Positions 21,301-28,425 of a stretch of DNA of 64,000 bases are shown here, piece by piece. The notes below the pieces were generated by a model. The model was not told where the DNA came from. It ran no database searches and worked only from the letters and a program-made list of their open reading frames with translations. The DNA is from Marinomonas sp. MED121. Its GTDB lineage: Bacteria; Pseudomonadota; Gammaproteobacteria; Pseudomonadales; Marinomonadaceae. The DNA lies in the NCBI RefSeq assembly GCF_000153025.1, contig NZ_CH672430.1:43401-107400 (forward strand). Direction: 5' to 3'. The number at the start of each line of letters is the position of its first letter. The first letter of the stretch is position 1. The position numbers were made by a program, and so were the translations under genes.

Positions 21301-21348
21301 TTCAATCGACTGAGCTTTCAACCTACTGAGCGATCAATCGATTGAGCG
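21301..21348. repeat. Three 16-bp tandem repeats downstream of the lpxR-like gene
   Basis: TTCAATCGACTGAGCT, TTCAACCTACTGAGCG and ATCAATCGATTGAGCG lie head to tail between two converging genes. Copies differ at a few positions. Similar short arrays occur elsewhere in this window. Confidence 0.8.
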
Positions 21349-21354
21349 ATCCAC

Positions 21355-21570
21355 TTACAGAATCACTTCTAAGTATAGTGCTTCTACCTTGGCTCTTGCC
21401 CAAGGTGTTCGTCTTAAAAACTTTAAACTGGACTTCACACTTGGGTCTGATTTAAAACAGTTTATCGGAATACGAATTGCCATTTCTTGCCAGCCAATTT
21501 TTGCTTCCAATTGGATCAGTATTTGCTCAAGTTTAATGCCATGGAGGGGGTTATTTTGTTGCACTATCAT
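21355..21570 (-). CDS. VF530/DUF2132 family small protein
   Basis: The ATG at 21570 follows AAAGAGA; the frame is open 14 codons further but without a ribosome site. The 71-aa protein has [31 protein letters not shown] and [26 protein letters not shown], the recognisable pattern of the VF530 (DUF2132) family, whose structure suggests DNA binding. Cellular role unknown. It stands alone, converging on the lpxR-like gene. Confidence 0.85.
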   Translation of the reverse strand: MIVQQNNPLHGIKLEQILIQLEAKIGWQEMAIRIPINCFKSDPSVKSSLKFLRRTPWARAKVEALYLEVIL

Positions 21571-22171
21571 TCTCTTTAAATATTTCTCGACATGATACTC
21601 ACTTATCACCAAAAGCGCTTCTATTTATACAAGACATTTGCGGTTTGACACCAAAGGGACCTATTCAATCTGCATAGGGCTTTTCCTTATTACTCCCTTG
21701 CTCTGCTTTTTATGCTTTGCCCTTTTCTTTTTTGTCTTCTTTCCTGCCCTTCTTTTCTGTCTTCTCTAAACGTCTCAAATCGCTGTTTTACGCTGCCATT
21801 TTCTGCTTTTTATTCTTTTACTCGCTTTTAGCATCCGCATTTGTTTTAAACCCTTTAATGATGCAAAACAAATGTATTACAACAAAAATTAACAAATGAC
21901 GCTTTTTAGTATTAAAAAGCAAACAGCACTATTTTTTTCTACTTCTTAAGTTAAGGTGAATCGAGCTCATTTTTAATTGGGCCACTAATAAGAAATCAAC
22001 CTAAATATAATGATAATAGATTTAAACCACTTTTCAGCCTATTCCGCCAATTTAACCACAGCCAATATTTATACGCTGTATTGAAAGTTAACCCGGATAA
22101 GAACTAATAATTTTCTATTTAAAAGTAAAGATTTAAATGATATCCGGAATTGATATCGAATGGAGAAAAAG
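21571..22171. other. 600-bp intergenic region with a pyrimidine-rich tract, upstream of the reb regulator
   Basis: About 21680-21870 is very rich in T and C on the forward strand, for example CCTTTTCTTTTTTGTCTTC near 21721. A frame at 21717-21899 starts with TTG and its hydrophobic translation is what such a tract gives by chance, so no gene is called. Just before the next gene GATATC occurs twice (22139 and 22152) with a 7-bp spacer, a possible operator or autoregulatory site. Confidence 0.5.
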
Positions 22172-23614
22172 ATGGACCGATTTAATATCCAAGAAATTAT
22201 AGAAAAAAGTGGAAAGGAAGTTTTAGAATCAATTATCTACTCTAAGTTAAATGAATCAAACATAAACAAAGCAACTATTCATTTTGGTAATGGTAGGCAT
22301 AACGAAGACATCCATTTCAATGTTAATCACCCTAATAAGTATTCTATCTATTATAAAAAATCACCTATCGGTTACATTAGAATAAACGAAAGTAACATTG
22401 AAGATATTCGTTTAGATGAAGTATTTGAAAAAGTGGATTTGCTCATCAGCCGACATGTTACTAATAAAGTCACTCGTTTTCACCTTGGTAAAGGCCAAGA
22501 ACTCATTGGTACTAGCGACCATATTCTATCCATTGAAAGCTTTATAAAACGGGTTTCAAAAACTAGTCACCCTGTTCTTATTGAAGGAAATTCAGGCTGT
22601 GAAAAACAAGCAATTGCAACCGCTATTCATTATAACAGCGAGCGCAGTCATCAGAATTTTTATGAGTTAAATTGCTCTTCTTTAAAGCATGAAAACTTTG
22701 AACAAAGCCTACTTGCACTCATGCATAAAATTAATGGCGGCACCCTATTTATCAGCGAAATAGAACACTTGTCAATATCGCAACAAGGCAAATTAATTCA
22801 ATCACTTAGCGCCAAAACTCTAAATTCAAAAAACCATTCAAGCACTCCCTCAGCTCAAGATAGATTTGATATTCGCTATATTATTTCTACCAGTCACAAC
22901 CTAATAGACGAAGTAAAAGAAAGTCGCTTTTTAGACAGCCTTTTAAGGCAGTTTAATTATTTGAAAATCAAAATGCCGTCATTAAAGGACAGACGGGGTG
23001 ACATCCCTCATATTCTAAATTTTTTGCTTCATGAAAACAGTGAAGGTAACAAGGTTTTTTCAGAACAAGCAATTTCAATTTTAAAAAACCATAACTGGCC
23101 TGAAAATTACTCTGAGCTAGAACAAGTTGGCATTCGTTTAATTGTGCTAAGTAAGGGTGATGTCATCACACCAGAAGACATTAAAATGTTAGCACCGGAA
23201 GTGTTTAATGATGATGTGGAAGAAATCAATCATAAGATACTTATTGAGAATTTATTTAATGAGAACTTTTTCTCTATTAAAGACCTGCACCCAGGTTTAA
23301 GAAAATCTCTGGTTTATATTTCTAGAAACTACCATAAAGAAATCACACTACAGAACTTATCTGATTATTCATTTGTAAGCCCTTCACACTTATCTTATTT
23401 ATTTAGATCAAATTTAGGGAGAAGTTTTAAACAAATACTAACAGGGCTAAGAATTGAAAAAATTAAAAAGACGTTTAAAGAATTTCCAAATCAAAAAATT
23501 ACAATTAGCTCTCTTGAGGTGGGCTTTGGGGATCTGAGTCATTTTGAAAAGATTTTTAAAAAACACACAGGTATGACACCTAGAGAGTATAAAAACAAAT
23601 TAAAAACCTGTTAA
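22172..23614 (+). CDS. Chimeric regulator: degenerate NtrC-type AAA+ domain plus AraC-type HTH (reb-linked)
   Basis: ATG 22172 is preferred because GGAG lies 6-7 bases before it; ATG 22160 overlaps that site. The 480-aa protein has an unrecognised N-terminal region, then an AAA+ domain at about 115-350. The Walker A region reads GNSGCEKQ near 138 (GxGK glycine lost), Walker B reads GGTLFISEIE near 190 (Asp to Ser), and the GAFTGA loop contacting sigma-54 is deleted. DRRGDIPHIL and WPENYSELEQ remain. The C-terminal 100 residues are a full AraC HTH (GFGDLSHFEKIFKKHTGMTP). It likely regulates through AraC, not sigma-54. Paralogue at 39820. Confidence 0.85.
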   Translation: MDRFNIQEIIEKSGKEVLESIIYSKLNESNINKATIHFGNGRHNEDIHFNVNHPNKYSIYYKKSPIGYIRINESNIEDIRLDEVFEKVDLLISRHVTNKVTRFHLGKGQELIGTSDHILSIESFIKRVSKTSHPVLIEGNSGCEKQAIATAIHYNSERSHQNFYELNCSSLKHENFEQSLLALMHKINGGTLFISEIEHLSISQQGKLIQSLSAKTLNSKNHSSTPSAQDRFDIRYIISTSHNLIDEVKESRFLDSLLRQFNYLKIKMPSLKDRRGDIPHILNFLLHENSEGNKVFSEQAISILKNHNWPENYSELEQVGIRLIVLSKGDVITPEDIKMLAPEVFNDDVEEINHKILIENLFNENFFSIKDLHPGLRKSLVYISRNYHKEITLQNLSDYSFVSPSHLSYLFRSNLGRSFKQILTGLRIEKIKKTFKEFPNQKITISSLEVGFGDLSHFEKIFKKHTGMTPREYKNKLKTC

Positions 23615-23616
23615 TC

Positions 23617-23637
23617 ACGATTTTATAATCGTTTTTT
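23617..23637 (+). terminator. Terminator after the reb-linked regulator
   Basis: ACGATT at 23617-23622 and AATCGT at 23627-23632 with a 4-nt loop, followed by a run of T. It separates the regulator from the reb operon, which therefore likely has its own promoter between 23638 and 23690. Confidence 0.7.
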
Positions 23638-23695
23638 ACAAGTTTAATAATGCCTTAAAAAATAATATATGGATATTAAATTAAAGGAAAAAATT

Positions 23696-23947
23696 ATGAG
23701 CCAAGATGCAATTGAAGATGCTGTCGCACAAACGACCCTATTAACCATAGGACTAACGTCATCCAATGCCGCTGCGAACTTAATCACGGCAACCAGTCAA
23801 TCACTTGCTATTGCGGCTCATAATGCGGTGGCAAATCAGCAACAAGGAAACATTACAAGACAAGCCTCTGGTACCCAAGGTCGTACCGGCATGTACACAA
23901 CCAGTACCGCCGTTAACGGTGCTGTTGCTCAAAATCTAACCGATTAA
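23696..23947 (+). CDS. Divergent RebB-family R-body protein, first gene of the reb operon
   Basis: ATG 23696 has AAAGGA 8 bases upstream; nine earlier codons in frame have none. The 83-aa product, starting MSQDAIEDAVAQTTLLTIG, keeps the RebB plan: a helix with TATSQSLAIAAHNAV, then NQQQGNITRQASGTQGRTGMY and a small-residue end. It differs most from the five copies that follow. RebB-type proteins polymerise into the ribbon that coils into R-bodies, cytoplasmic rolls known from Caedibacter. It may be a specialised subunit (RebA/RebC-like role), which is inference. Confidence 0.8.
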   Translation: MSQDAIEDAVAQTTLLTIGLTSSNAAANLITATSQSLAIAAHNAVANQQQGNITRQASGTQGRTGMYTTSTAVNGAVAQNLTD

Positions 23948-23977
23948 TAAAAAGTCGTCATTTTCAAGGAGAAACAA

Positions 23978-24244
23978 ATGCCAAATCAAGTGAACCAAAG
24001 CATTACAGACTCTGTTACCCAGGTAAATACGAATATGCTGGGCATGGCACCAGCCACAGCCATGGGAAATTTGATGCTTGCCACGAGCCAGTCTCTGGCG
24101 GCGGCCGCAATGAATCTAACCACAGGACAGCAGCAAACAAATGTTATGTACCAAGCAGCAACAGTTCAGGGCATCAACGCCCTAATGAATACTGGTAACG
24201 CCGTTACCGGCACAGTATCCGGCCAAATTATTGGCCGTGGGTAA
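23978..24244 (+). CDS. rebB: RebB family R-body structural protein, copy 1 (type A)
   Basis: An 88-aa protein with AAGGAG before the ATG. It has the killing-trait/RebB pattern SITDSVTQVNTNMLG, PATAMGNLMLATSQSLAAAA, GQQQTNVMYQAATVQGINAL and TGNAVTGTVSGQII. The sequence is rich in Ala, Gln, Asn and Thr and lacks Cys, as R-body subunits are. It is the most divergent of the five close copies (NMLGMAP instead of KVLGDTP). Type A features are LATSQ and VSGQII. Confidence 0.9.
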   Translation: MPNQVNQSITDSVTQVNTNMLGMAPATAMGNLMLATSQSLAAAAMNLTTGQQQTNVMYQAATVQGINALMNTGNAVTGTVSGQIIGRG

Positions 24245-24299
24245 GCAAAGACGTCTATTCATTTCGTTTAGACAATTCATTTAAAAAAAGGAAATTATT

Positions 24300-24566
24300 A
24301 TGCCAGATACAGTAAATGGAGCCATCACAGACTCAGTCACTCAAGTAAATACCAAGGTATTGGGTGATACACCAGCAACCGCTATGGGTAACTTGATGAT
24401 GCCAACAAGCCAAGCCTTGGCTGCATCAGCACAAAACCTAACAGCAGGACAGCAGCAAGCAAATGTGATGTACCAAGCTGCGACAGTGCAAGGCATTAAC
24501 GCCTTGATGAATACAGGTAATGCGGTAACGGGTGCAGTTACAGGCAATATCATTGACAAAGGTTAA
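24300..24566 (+). CDS. rebB: RebB family R-body structural protein, copy 2 (type B)
   Basis: 88 aa, AAGGAA before the ATG. It shares AITDSVTQVNTKVLGDTP and the GQQQANVMYQAATVQGINAL block with its neighbours. It is type B by LMMPTSQALAASAQ and the C-terminal VTGNIIDKG. It lies 55 bp after copy 1 with no terminator between. It is likely a ribbon subunit partnering type A copies. Confidence 0.9.
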   Translation: MPDTVNGAITDSVTQVNTKVLGDTPATAMGNLMMPTSQALAASAQNLTAGQQQANVMYQAATVQGINALMNTGNAVTGAVTGNIIDKG

Positions 24567-24608
24567 TTCAAACCATTAACAACCCATTGATAAATAAGGA
24601 AATATATT

Positions 24609-24875
24609 ATGCCTAGATATGTAAATGAAGCAATTACTGACTCTGTTACTCAGGTTAATACCAAAGTATTGGGTGACACACCTGCAACCGCTATGGGTAA
24701 TCTCATGCTAGCAACTAGCCAAGCGCTAGGGGTTTCAGCTCAGAACCTAACAACAGGTCAGCAACAAGCGAATGTGATGTGGCAAGCAGCGACTGTGCAG
24801 GGTATCAATGCCCTAATGAACACAGGTAGTGCTGTAACAGGTGCAGTATCTGGCCAAATTATTGACCGTGGTTAA
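24609..24875 (+). CDS. rebB: RebB family R-body structural protein, copy 3 (type A)
   Basis: 88 aa, AAGGAA upstream. It is type A by LMLATSQALGVSAQNLTTG and VSGQIIDRG, and it carries Trp (NVMWQAAT) where copies 1, 2 and 4 have Tyr. It is closest to copy 5 (NEAITDS, NVMWQ). Same operon, 42 bp after copy 2. Confidence 0.9.
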   Translation: MPRYVNEAITDSVTQVNTKVLGDTPATAMGNLMLATSQALGVSAQNLTTGQQQANVMWQAATVQGINALMNTGSAVTGAVSGQIIDRG

Positions 24876-24903
24876 TTCACTTTTTTAACTTAAGGAGCAT
24901 GCC

Positions 24904-25170
24904 ATGCCAAATTCAGTTGATGGATCTATTACAGATTCCGTTACTCAGGTAAATACAAAAGTATTAGGGGATACCCCAGCAACCGCTATGGGCAACCTTA
25001 TGATGCCGACTAGCCAAGCAATAGCCGCTGGTGCTCAGAACTTAATCTCTGGACAACAACAAGCCAATGTTATGTACCAAGCAGCCACAGTTCAGGGCAT
25101 TAATGCCTTAATGAACACAGGTAATGCAGTCACAGGTACAGTGACAGGCAACATCATTGACCGAGGCTAA
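24904..25170 (+). CDS. rebB: RebB family R-body structural protein, copy 4 (type B)
   Basis: 88 aa, strong AAGGAG upstream. It is type B by LMMPTSQAIAAGAQNLISG and VTGNIIDRG, like copy 2. A 12-bp hairpin follows at 25180 before the last copy, which could change the dose of downstream genes. Confidence 0.9.
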   Translation: MPNSVDGSITDSVTQVNTKVLGDTPATAMGNLMMPTSQAIAAGAQNLISGQQQANVMYQAATVQGINALMNTGNAVTGTVTGNIIDRG

Positions 25171-25179
25171 GCTCGATCA

Positions 25180-25207
25180 TGCGAATACCCAAATATGGGT
25201 ATTCGCA
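25180..25207 (+). terminator. Intra-operon hairpin between rebB copies 4 and 5
   Basis: TGCGAATACCCA at 25180-25191 and TGGGTATTCGCA at 25196-25207 form a perfect 12-bp stem with an AATA loop. The following sequence has TTTT and later a TTTTTT run at about 25220. It may be a partial terminator or an mRNA-stabilising structure. Confidence 0.6.
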
Positions 25208-25238
25208 CACTTTTAAATAATTTTTTAAGGATAAAACC

Positions 25239-25520
25239 ATGCCAAACCAAGTAAATGAAGCCATTACAGATTCTGTTACTCAAGTAAATACAAAAGTATT
25301 GGGCGATACACCCGCAACAGCCATGGGCAACCTAATGTTGGCTACCAGCCAAGCATTAGCTGCTGGCGCGCAAAACCTAACAACCGGCCAACAACAAGCG
25401 AATGTGATGTGGCAAGCCGCGACCGTGCAAGGTATTAACGCCTTGATGAATACAGGTAATGCGGTAACAGGCACAGTCTCAGGTCAAATCATAGATAAAG
25501 GTGAAGCGCCGCGTCGCTAA
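25239..25520 (+). CDS. rebB: RebB family R-body structural protein, copy 5 (type A)
   Basis: 93 aa, AAGGA upstream. It is type A by LMLATSQALAAGAQNLTTG and VSGQIIDKG, with a five-residue tail EAPRR not seen in the other copies. It carries NVMWQAAT like copy 3. It is the last close copy, and a hairpin follows. Confidence 0.9.
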   Translation: MPNQVNEAITDSVTQVNTKVLGDTPATAMGNLMLATSQALAAGAQNLTTGQQQANVMWQAATVQGINALMNTGNAVTGTVSGQIIDKGEAPRR

Positions 25521-25543
25521 GCTTTTTCTAGGATTGCAAAAAT

Positions 25544-25581
25544 ACGTGCTGGGTTTAGCAATATATCCCAACTCAGCACGT
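25544..25581 (+). terminator. Hairpin after the last rebB copy
   Basis: ACGTGCTGGGTT near 25544 pairs with AACTCAGCACGT ending at 25581 (12 bp with one G-U), followed by CTTTATT. It probably reduces transcription into the three accessory genes. Confidence 0.6.
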
Positions 25582-25667
25582 CTTTATTAGGCATTTTTAA
25601 GATAAAGAATCACTAAAAGGCCGACGTTTAACCCTAATTTCTTAACATGAATGACAAGGAAACCGAC

Positions 25668-25934
25668 ATGTCTAATGAATCAAATCAAGATAACACCCAC
25701 TCTATTGCAGGTAAGTCACTGGCACAATCAGGCGCTCTAGCGGTTCAAGATGCCGCCAATACGATGCGAGATATGAACACCTTATTATCCACGGCAGCCG
25801 GTGTCGCTTTAGCGAATTTCATCGAGTCTGGTGATCCTAAGTATTTAGAAGCATTAGACAAGTTGAACGCTCAAGCAAAAGATTCGAAAAGCAATTTTAT
25901 CGATCTTTATACCAGCGTCACAGATGGCAAATAA
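25668..25934 (+). CDS. Small helical reb-operon protein of unknown function
   Basis: ATG 25668 has AAGGAA upstream; an ATG at 25647 has none. The 88-aa protein starts MSNESNQDNTHSIAGKSL and continues with alanine-rich helices (QDAANTMRDMNTLLSTAAG, ALDKLNAQAKDSKSNF). It is not a RebB copy but has similar size and polar-alanine composition, so it may be one of the short accessory proteins found in reb operons. I do not recognise a named family. Confidence 0.7.
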   Translation: MSNESNQDNTHSIAGKSLAQSGALAVQDAANTMRDMNTLLSTAAGVALANFIESGDPKYLEALDKLNAQAKDSKSNFIDLYTSVTDGK

Positions 25935-25979
25935 TTAAAACACCGACGGACAAAATTGTTTAGATAACAGGACTTCATC

Positions 25980-26552
25980 ATGGATTTGTTAAACCACAAA
26001 GAGACACAAGATCAGGCTGAATCAATCACAAATATCAAACCAGGCAGTGAAGAATACTCTGTAACCATGGTCGATACCATCTTTGCAGACACGCTCTCTA
26101 GAGGTATGCAAAATGCCATTACCTCGCAACAAAATGCACAAATGGCGTCTTCAACTTCTATTACCAACGCATGTGCAAGAATACTGCAAGCCAGAGCAAG
26201 CGCACCGGCTACAGCAGCAACAGCAGAGCCTGCACCTGTGCCGGCAAAAACGCCTTCCTCCGACAGCCAGGCAAAGACAACAGCCGCGCCGCTAAAAAGT
26301 CTAGGGGATAAATTAACGGCAATTGATAATACCAACCACTTTAATCCGAGTTCGGCTCACAAAATAAGTTCAGGACAAACAAATGCGAAGGCCTCTGAAG
26401 ACACAACGAGCCCACCAAAATCAGGCATTGGCTCTGATATAGCCAGCTTATCTAAATTCAAAAAGACAGCGTTGTTTTTAACTTTTGGTGTGTTAATGAC
26501 TGGCTTATTAACAGCAGGCTTGTACTTTTTACACTACCCAGCAACCAGTTAA
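25980..26552 (+). CDS. RebB-like domain with Pro/Ala linker and C-terminal membrane helix
   Basis: A 190-aa protein. Residues 25-75 (VTMVDTIFADTLSRGMQN, then ITSQQNAQMASSTSITNA) resemble the RebB core with its QQ-N motif. A disordered Ala/Pro/Ser/Thr linker spans 75-160. A membrane helix at about 163-183 (ALFLTFGVLMTGLLTAGLYF) and six residues close it. The layout suggests a tail-anchored protein that could tether or nucleate R-body subunits at the membrane; this is inference. The ATG lies 45 bp after the previous stop. Confidence 0.7.
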   Translation: MDLLNHKETQDQAESITNIKPGSEEYSVTMVDTIFADTLSRGMQNAITSQQNAQMASSTSITNACARILQARASAPATAATAEPAPVPAKTPSSDSQAKTTAAPLKSLGDKLTAIDNTNHFNPSSAHKISSGQTNAKASEDTTSPPKSGIGSDIASLSKFKKTALFLTFGVLMTGLLTAGLYFLHYPATS

Positions 26553-26670
26553 TGAAAAAGCGAATAAGACAAGAACAAAGGATCAAGCCTTCACGACAGA
26601 CAGCTAGACAATTCGCGCCACCAGCACCTGACCATCATTGCCAATATCATAAACACGTAAGGAGATAGCC

Positions 26671-27060
26671 ATGAGTGACATCAATGAAAGCCAAGCCGTA
26701 ACACAAAATCAGCCCACTTCATCAAATCAAAGTACAGCACAAAGCACGAATCAAAATCCAAGCCCAGCACCTCAAGATGAAAGTGATCGTTATACAAATC
26801 AAAACGCTGACCAAGATGAAGGACGTTATGCCGAGCAAACGTCAGACTCAGCACCTGATTCAAGCACAACGGATATGCCAGAACTAGCCACTGATCTCAC
26901 AGCGATGATAGATAATATTAATGAAGATTTAAGCAGTCTTTATCAAGAGATTAATCAGCATATTAACGATCAACTGGAACAGGTTAAAGAGTCACGTCAA
27001 GACATACAGACCCTGATGGATAACCTGAGTAAACAATTAAAAAACACACAAAAGAAATAA
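26671..27060 (+). CDS. Disordered/coiled-coil protein at the end of the reb operon
   Basis: A 129-aa acidic protein with AAGGAG upstream. Residues 1-70 are Gln/Asn/Ser/Thr-rich and disordered; residues 75-125 form a likely coiled coil (LTAMIDNINEDLSSLYQEIN, ESRQDIQTLMDNLSKQL). No enzyme motif. It could be a soluble chaperone or scaffold for ribbon assembly; function is unknown. A long-range inverted repeat follows its stop. Confidence 0.65.
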   Translation: MSDINESQAVTQNQPTSSNQSTAQSTNQNPSPAPQDESDRYTNQNADQDEGRYAEQTSDSAPDSSTTDMPELATDLTAMIDNINEDLSSLYQEINQHINDQLEQVKESRQDIQTLMDNLSKQLKNTQKK

Positions 27061-27063
27061 TAC

Positions 27064-27144
27064 AGCCCCTTGTATAGGCAGATCACGCTTAACCTAAAAA
27101 ATGGAATCTGATCAATAGATTCAAATAAATACTATACAAGGGCT
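27064..27144 (+). terminator. Long-range inverted repeat at the end of the reb operon
   Basis: AGCCCCTTGTATAG at 27064-27077 pairs with CTATACAAGGGCT at 27132-27144, leaving one bulged C and a 54-nt loop. It directly follows the last reb-operon gene. There is no T-run, so it may be a 3'-end stabiliser rather than a terminator. Confidence 0.5.
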
Positions 27145-27163
27145 TCAATATGACGACCGTCAT

Positions 27164-27277
27164 TCTAAGCTGAATCAATAGTCTTAAGCCGAATCAATAG
27201 CCTTTAGCCGAATCAATAGCCTTTAGCCGAATCAATAGCCTTAAGCTGATTCAATAGCCTTAAGCTGGTTCAATCGC
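27164..27277. repeat. Six tandem 19-bp repeats in the reb/collar intergenic region
   Basis: Six head-to-tail 19-bp units with consensus CTTWAGCYGAATCAATAGC, beginning at 27164, 27183, 27202, 27221, 27240 and 27259. Outer units vary most. There is no spacer between units, so this is not a CRISPR, and no open frame runs through. The 27061-27770 gap holds this array, the 15-bp array and AT-rich sequence, with no gene. Confidence 0.9.
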
Positions 27278-27475
27278 AACAAAACACCCCCACCTTTATT
27301 TATACTCATTTTCGCTTATTCAGACCGACTATTCTCTGCAACACTATTCAGTGTTAGCTGAGCAATGAGAAAAATATCTTTGTCTTCTTGGCTCCCTAGC
27401 CACTAAATATTTTTCAGTGGCCAAGCACACCACAGCTTCAATAAAGGGATAAAATTCATAGTGTTAAGGCCTGTC

Positions 27476-27565
27476 TATTTAGCTCATAACTATTTAGCTC
27501 ATAACTATTTAGCTCATAACTATTTTGCTCATAACTATTTTGCTCATACCTATTTAATTCATGCC
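27476..27565. repeat. Six tandem 15-bp repeats in the reb/collar intergenic region
   Basis: Six head-to-tail units of TATTTAGCTCATAAC, starting at 27476, 27491, 27506, 27521, 27536 and 27551. The first three are identical, the next two carry TTTTGC for TTTAGC, and the last is degenerate. It lies about 200 bp after the 19-bp array and is non-coding. Confidence 0.9.
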
Positions 27566-27770
27566 CTGTTAAATCATGTAGAGTTAAAGCGTGTCTCGTT
27601 ATAAAGAACCCATTAAGAGAATATTGATTGAGAGCCTACCCATGTAAAAACAAGCTAAGCCAATATTGACTTAATTTTATAATGGACAGAATGTGAGCGG
27701 TGTCATCAAGCCACTCTTACCTAATGATGATTAGGAAGAGTATTTGGCTGATGAAAAGATAGAGCGGAAT

Positions 27771-28394
27771 TTAAAGTTTGGTTTTAATCAGCCAATAGAC
27801 AAAGGTATTAACTGGCCGGGTTTCTTTGTCGCTTAGAGCAAGGTTTTCATTCTTTTGTGATGATTTGGGCGTTGAAGTGTCTTCTTGACTCAATGGAATT
27901 TGAGTTGTCGAGACACCAGGCTCAGCAAGAATAGGCATAGCTCTTTTTGGTTTTTGGTATGTATGAACATGGCTTTGAAGTGCAAAACCTTGGGTAGAGC
28001 CAACTTCATGGTTTCCACCATTTGCCGCCCCTTTTCGCCCCTCTAAACTTGCTTTCTTATTGTTAGAGCTATCTACATCCACACCTCGTAAAAATTCGCC
28101 TCTTAGATCAGGTAGATTAAACTTCTGCCCACTACCCCCATAGCGATAACCAAGGGCAGAGAAAAGCTCAGGATATTGAGCAACCTCTAAGCTTGATCCA
28201 TCGCACTTTAACCAGTTAAACATGGGCAAATTAGTTTCAAATGGCTTATCCCCTGAAGTACGTATTTCCCCAGCAAACGCAATCACTGAGCCCACCGGCA
28301 TTGCATCTCCCATGATTGCAGGCGGAGTGAATGCGGGCAACTTAGCCCTATTTGCTGAAAGCGCTTGTGTCACTTTGCCTATTTTTTTGTCCAT
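27771..28394 (-). CDS. Phage tail-collar domain protein
   Basis: ATG 28394 is chosen because AAGGAGG lies 8 bases upstream; a GTG two codons earlier is too close to it. The 207-aa protein has the collar/tail-fibre pattern MPVGSVIAFAGEI, WLKCDGSSLEVAQYPELFSALG, YRYGGSGQKFNLPDLRGEFLRG and a final HVHTY ... NTFVYWLIKTK. In phages the domain forms fibre tips. No other phage gene is present, so it probably belongs with the 949-aa gene 31 bp upstream rather than with a prophage. Confidence 0.85.
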   Translation of the reverse strand: MDKKIGKVTQALSANRAKLPAFTPPAIMGDAMPVGSVIAFAGEIRTSGDKPFETNLPMFNWLKCDGSSLEVAQYPELFSALGYRYGGSGQKFNLPDLRGEFLRGVDVDSSNNKKASLEGRKGAANGGNHEVGSTQGFALQSHVHTYQKPKRAMPILAEPGVSTTQIPLSQEDTSTPKSSQKNENLALSDKETRPVNTFVYWLIKTKL

Positions 28395-28425
28395 CCTCAC
28401 TTCCTCCTTGTCATTTTCGTCATTC

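Noticed and set aside
21717..21899. 60-aa hydrophobic forward frame in the pyrimidine-rich gap
   Set aside because: It starts with TTG, has no ribosome site and its Phe/Leu/Ser content follows from the T/C-rich DNA.
22172..23614. Calling the 22172 gene a sigma-54 activator
   Set aside because: The GAFTGA loop is deleted and both Walker motifs are altered, and an intact AraC HTH is present instead of the Fis-type HTH.
27164..27565. Tandem arrays as a possible CRISPR
   Set aside because: Repeats are 15 and 19 bp with no spacers between units, and there are no cas genes.
27771..28394. Prophage at the collar gene
   Set aside because: Only one phage-type domain is present; no capsid, terminase, lysis, integrase or attachment sites were seen within 10 kb.
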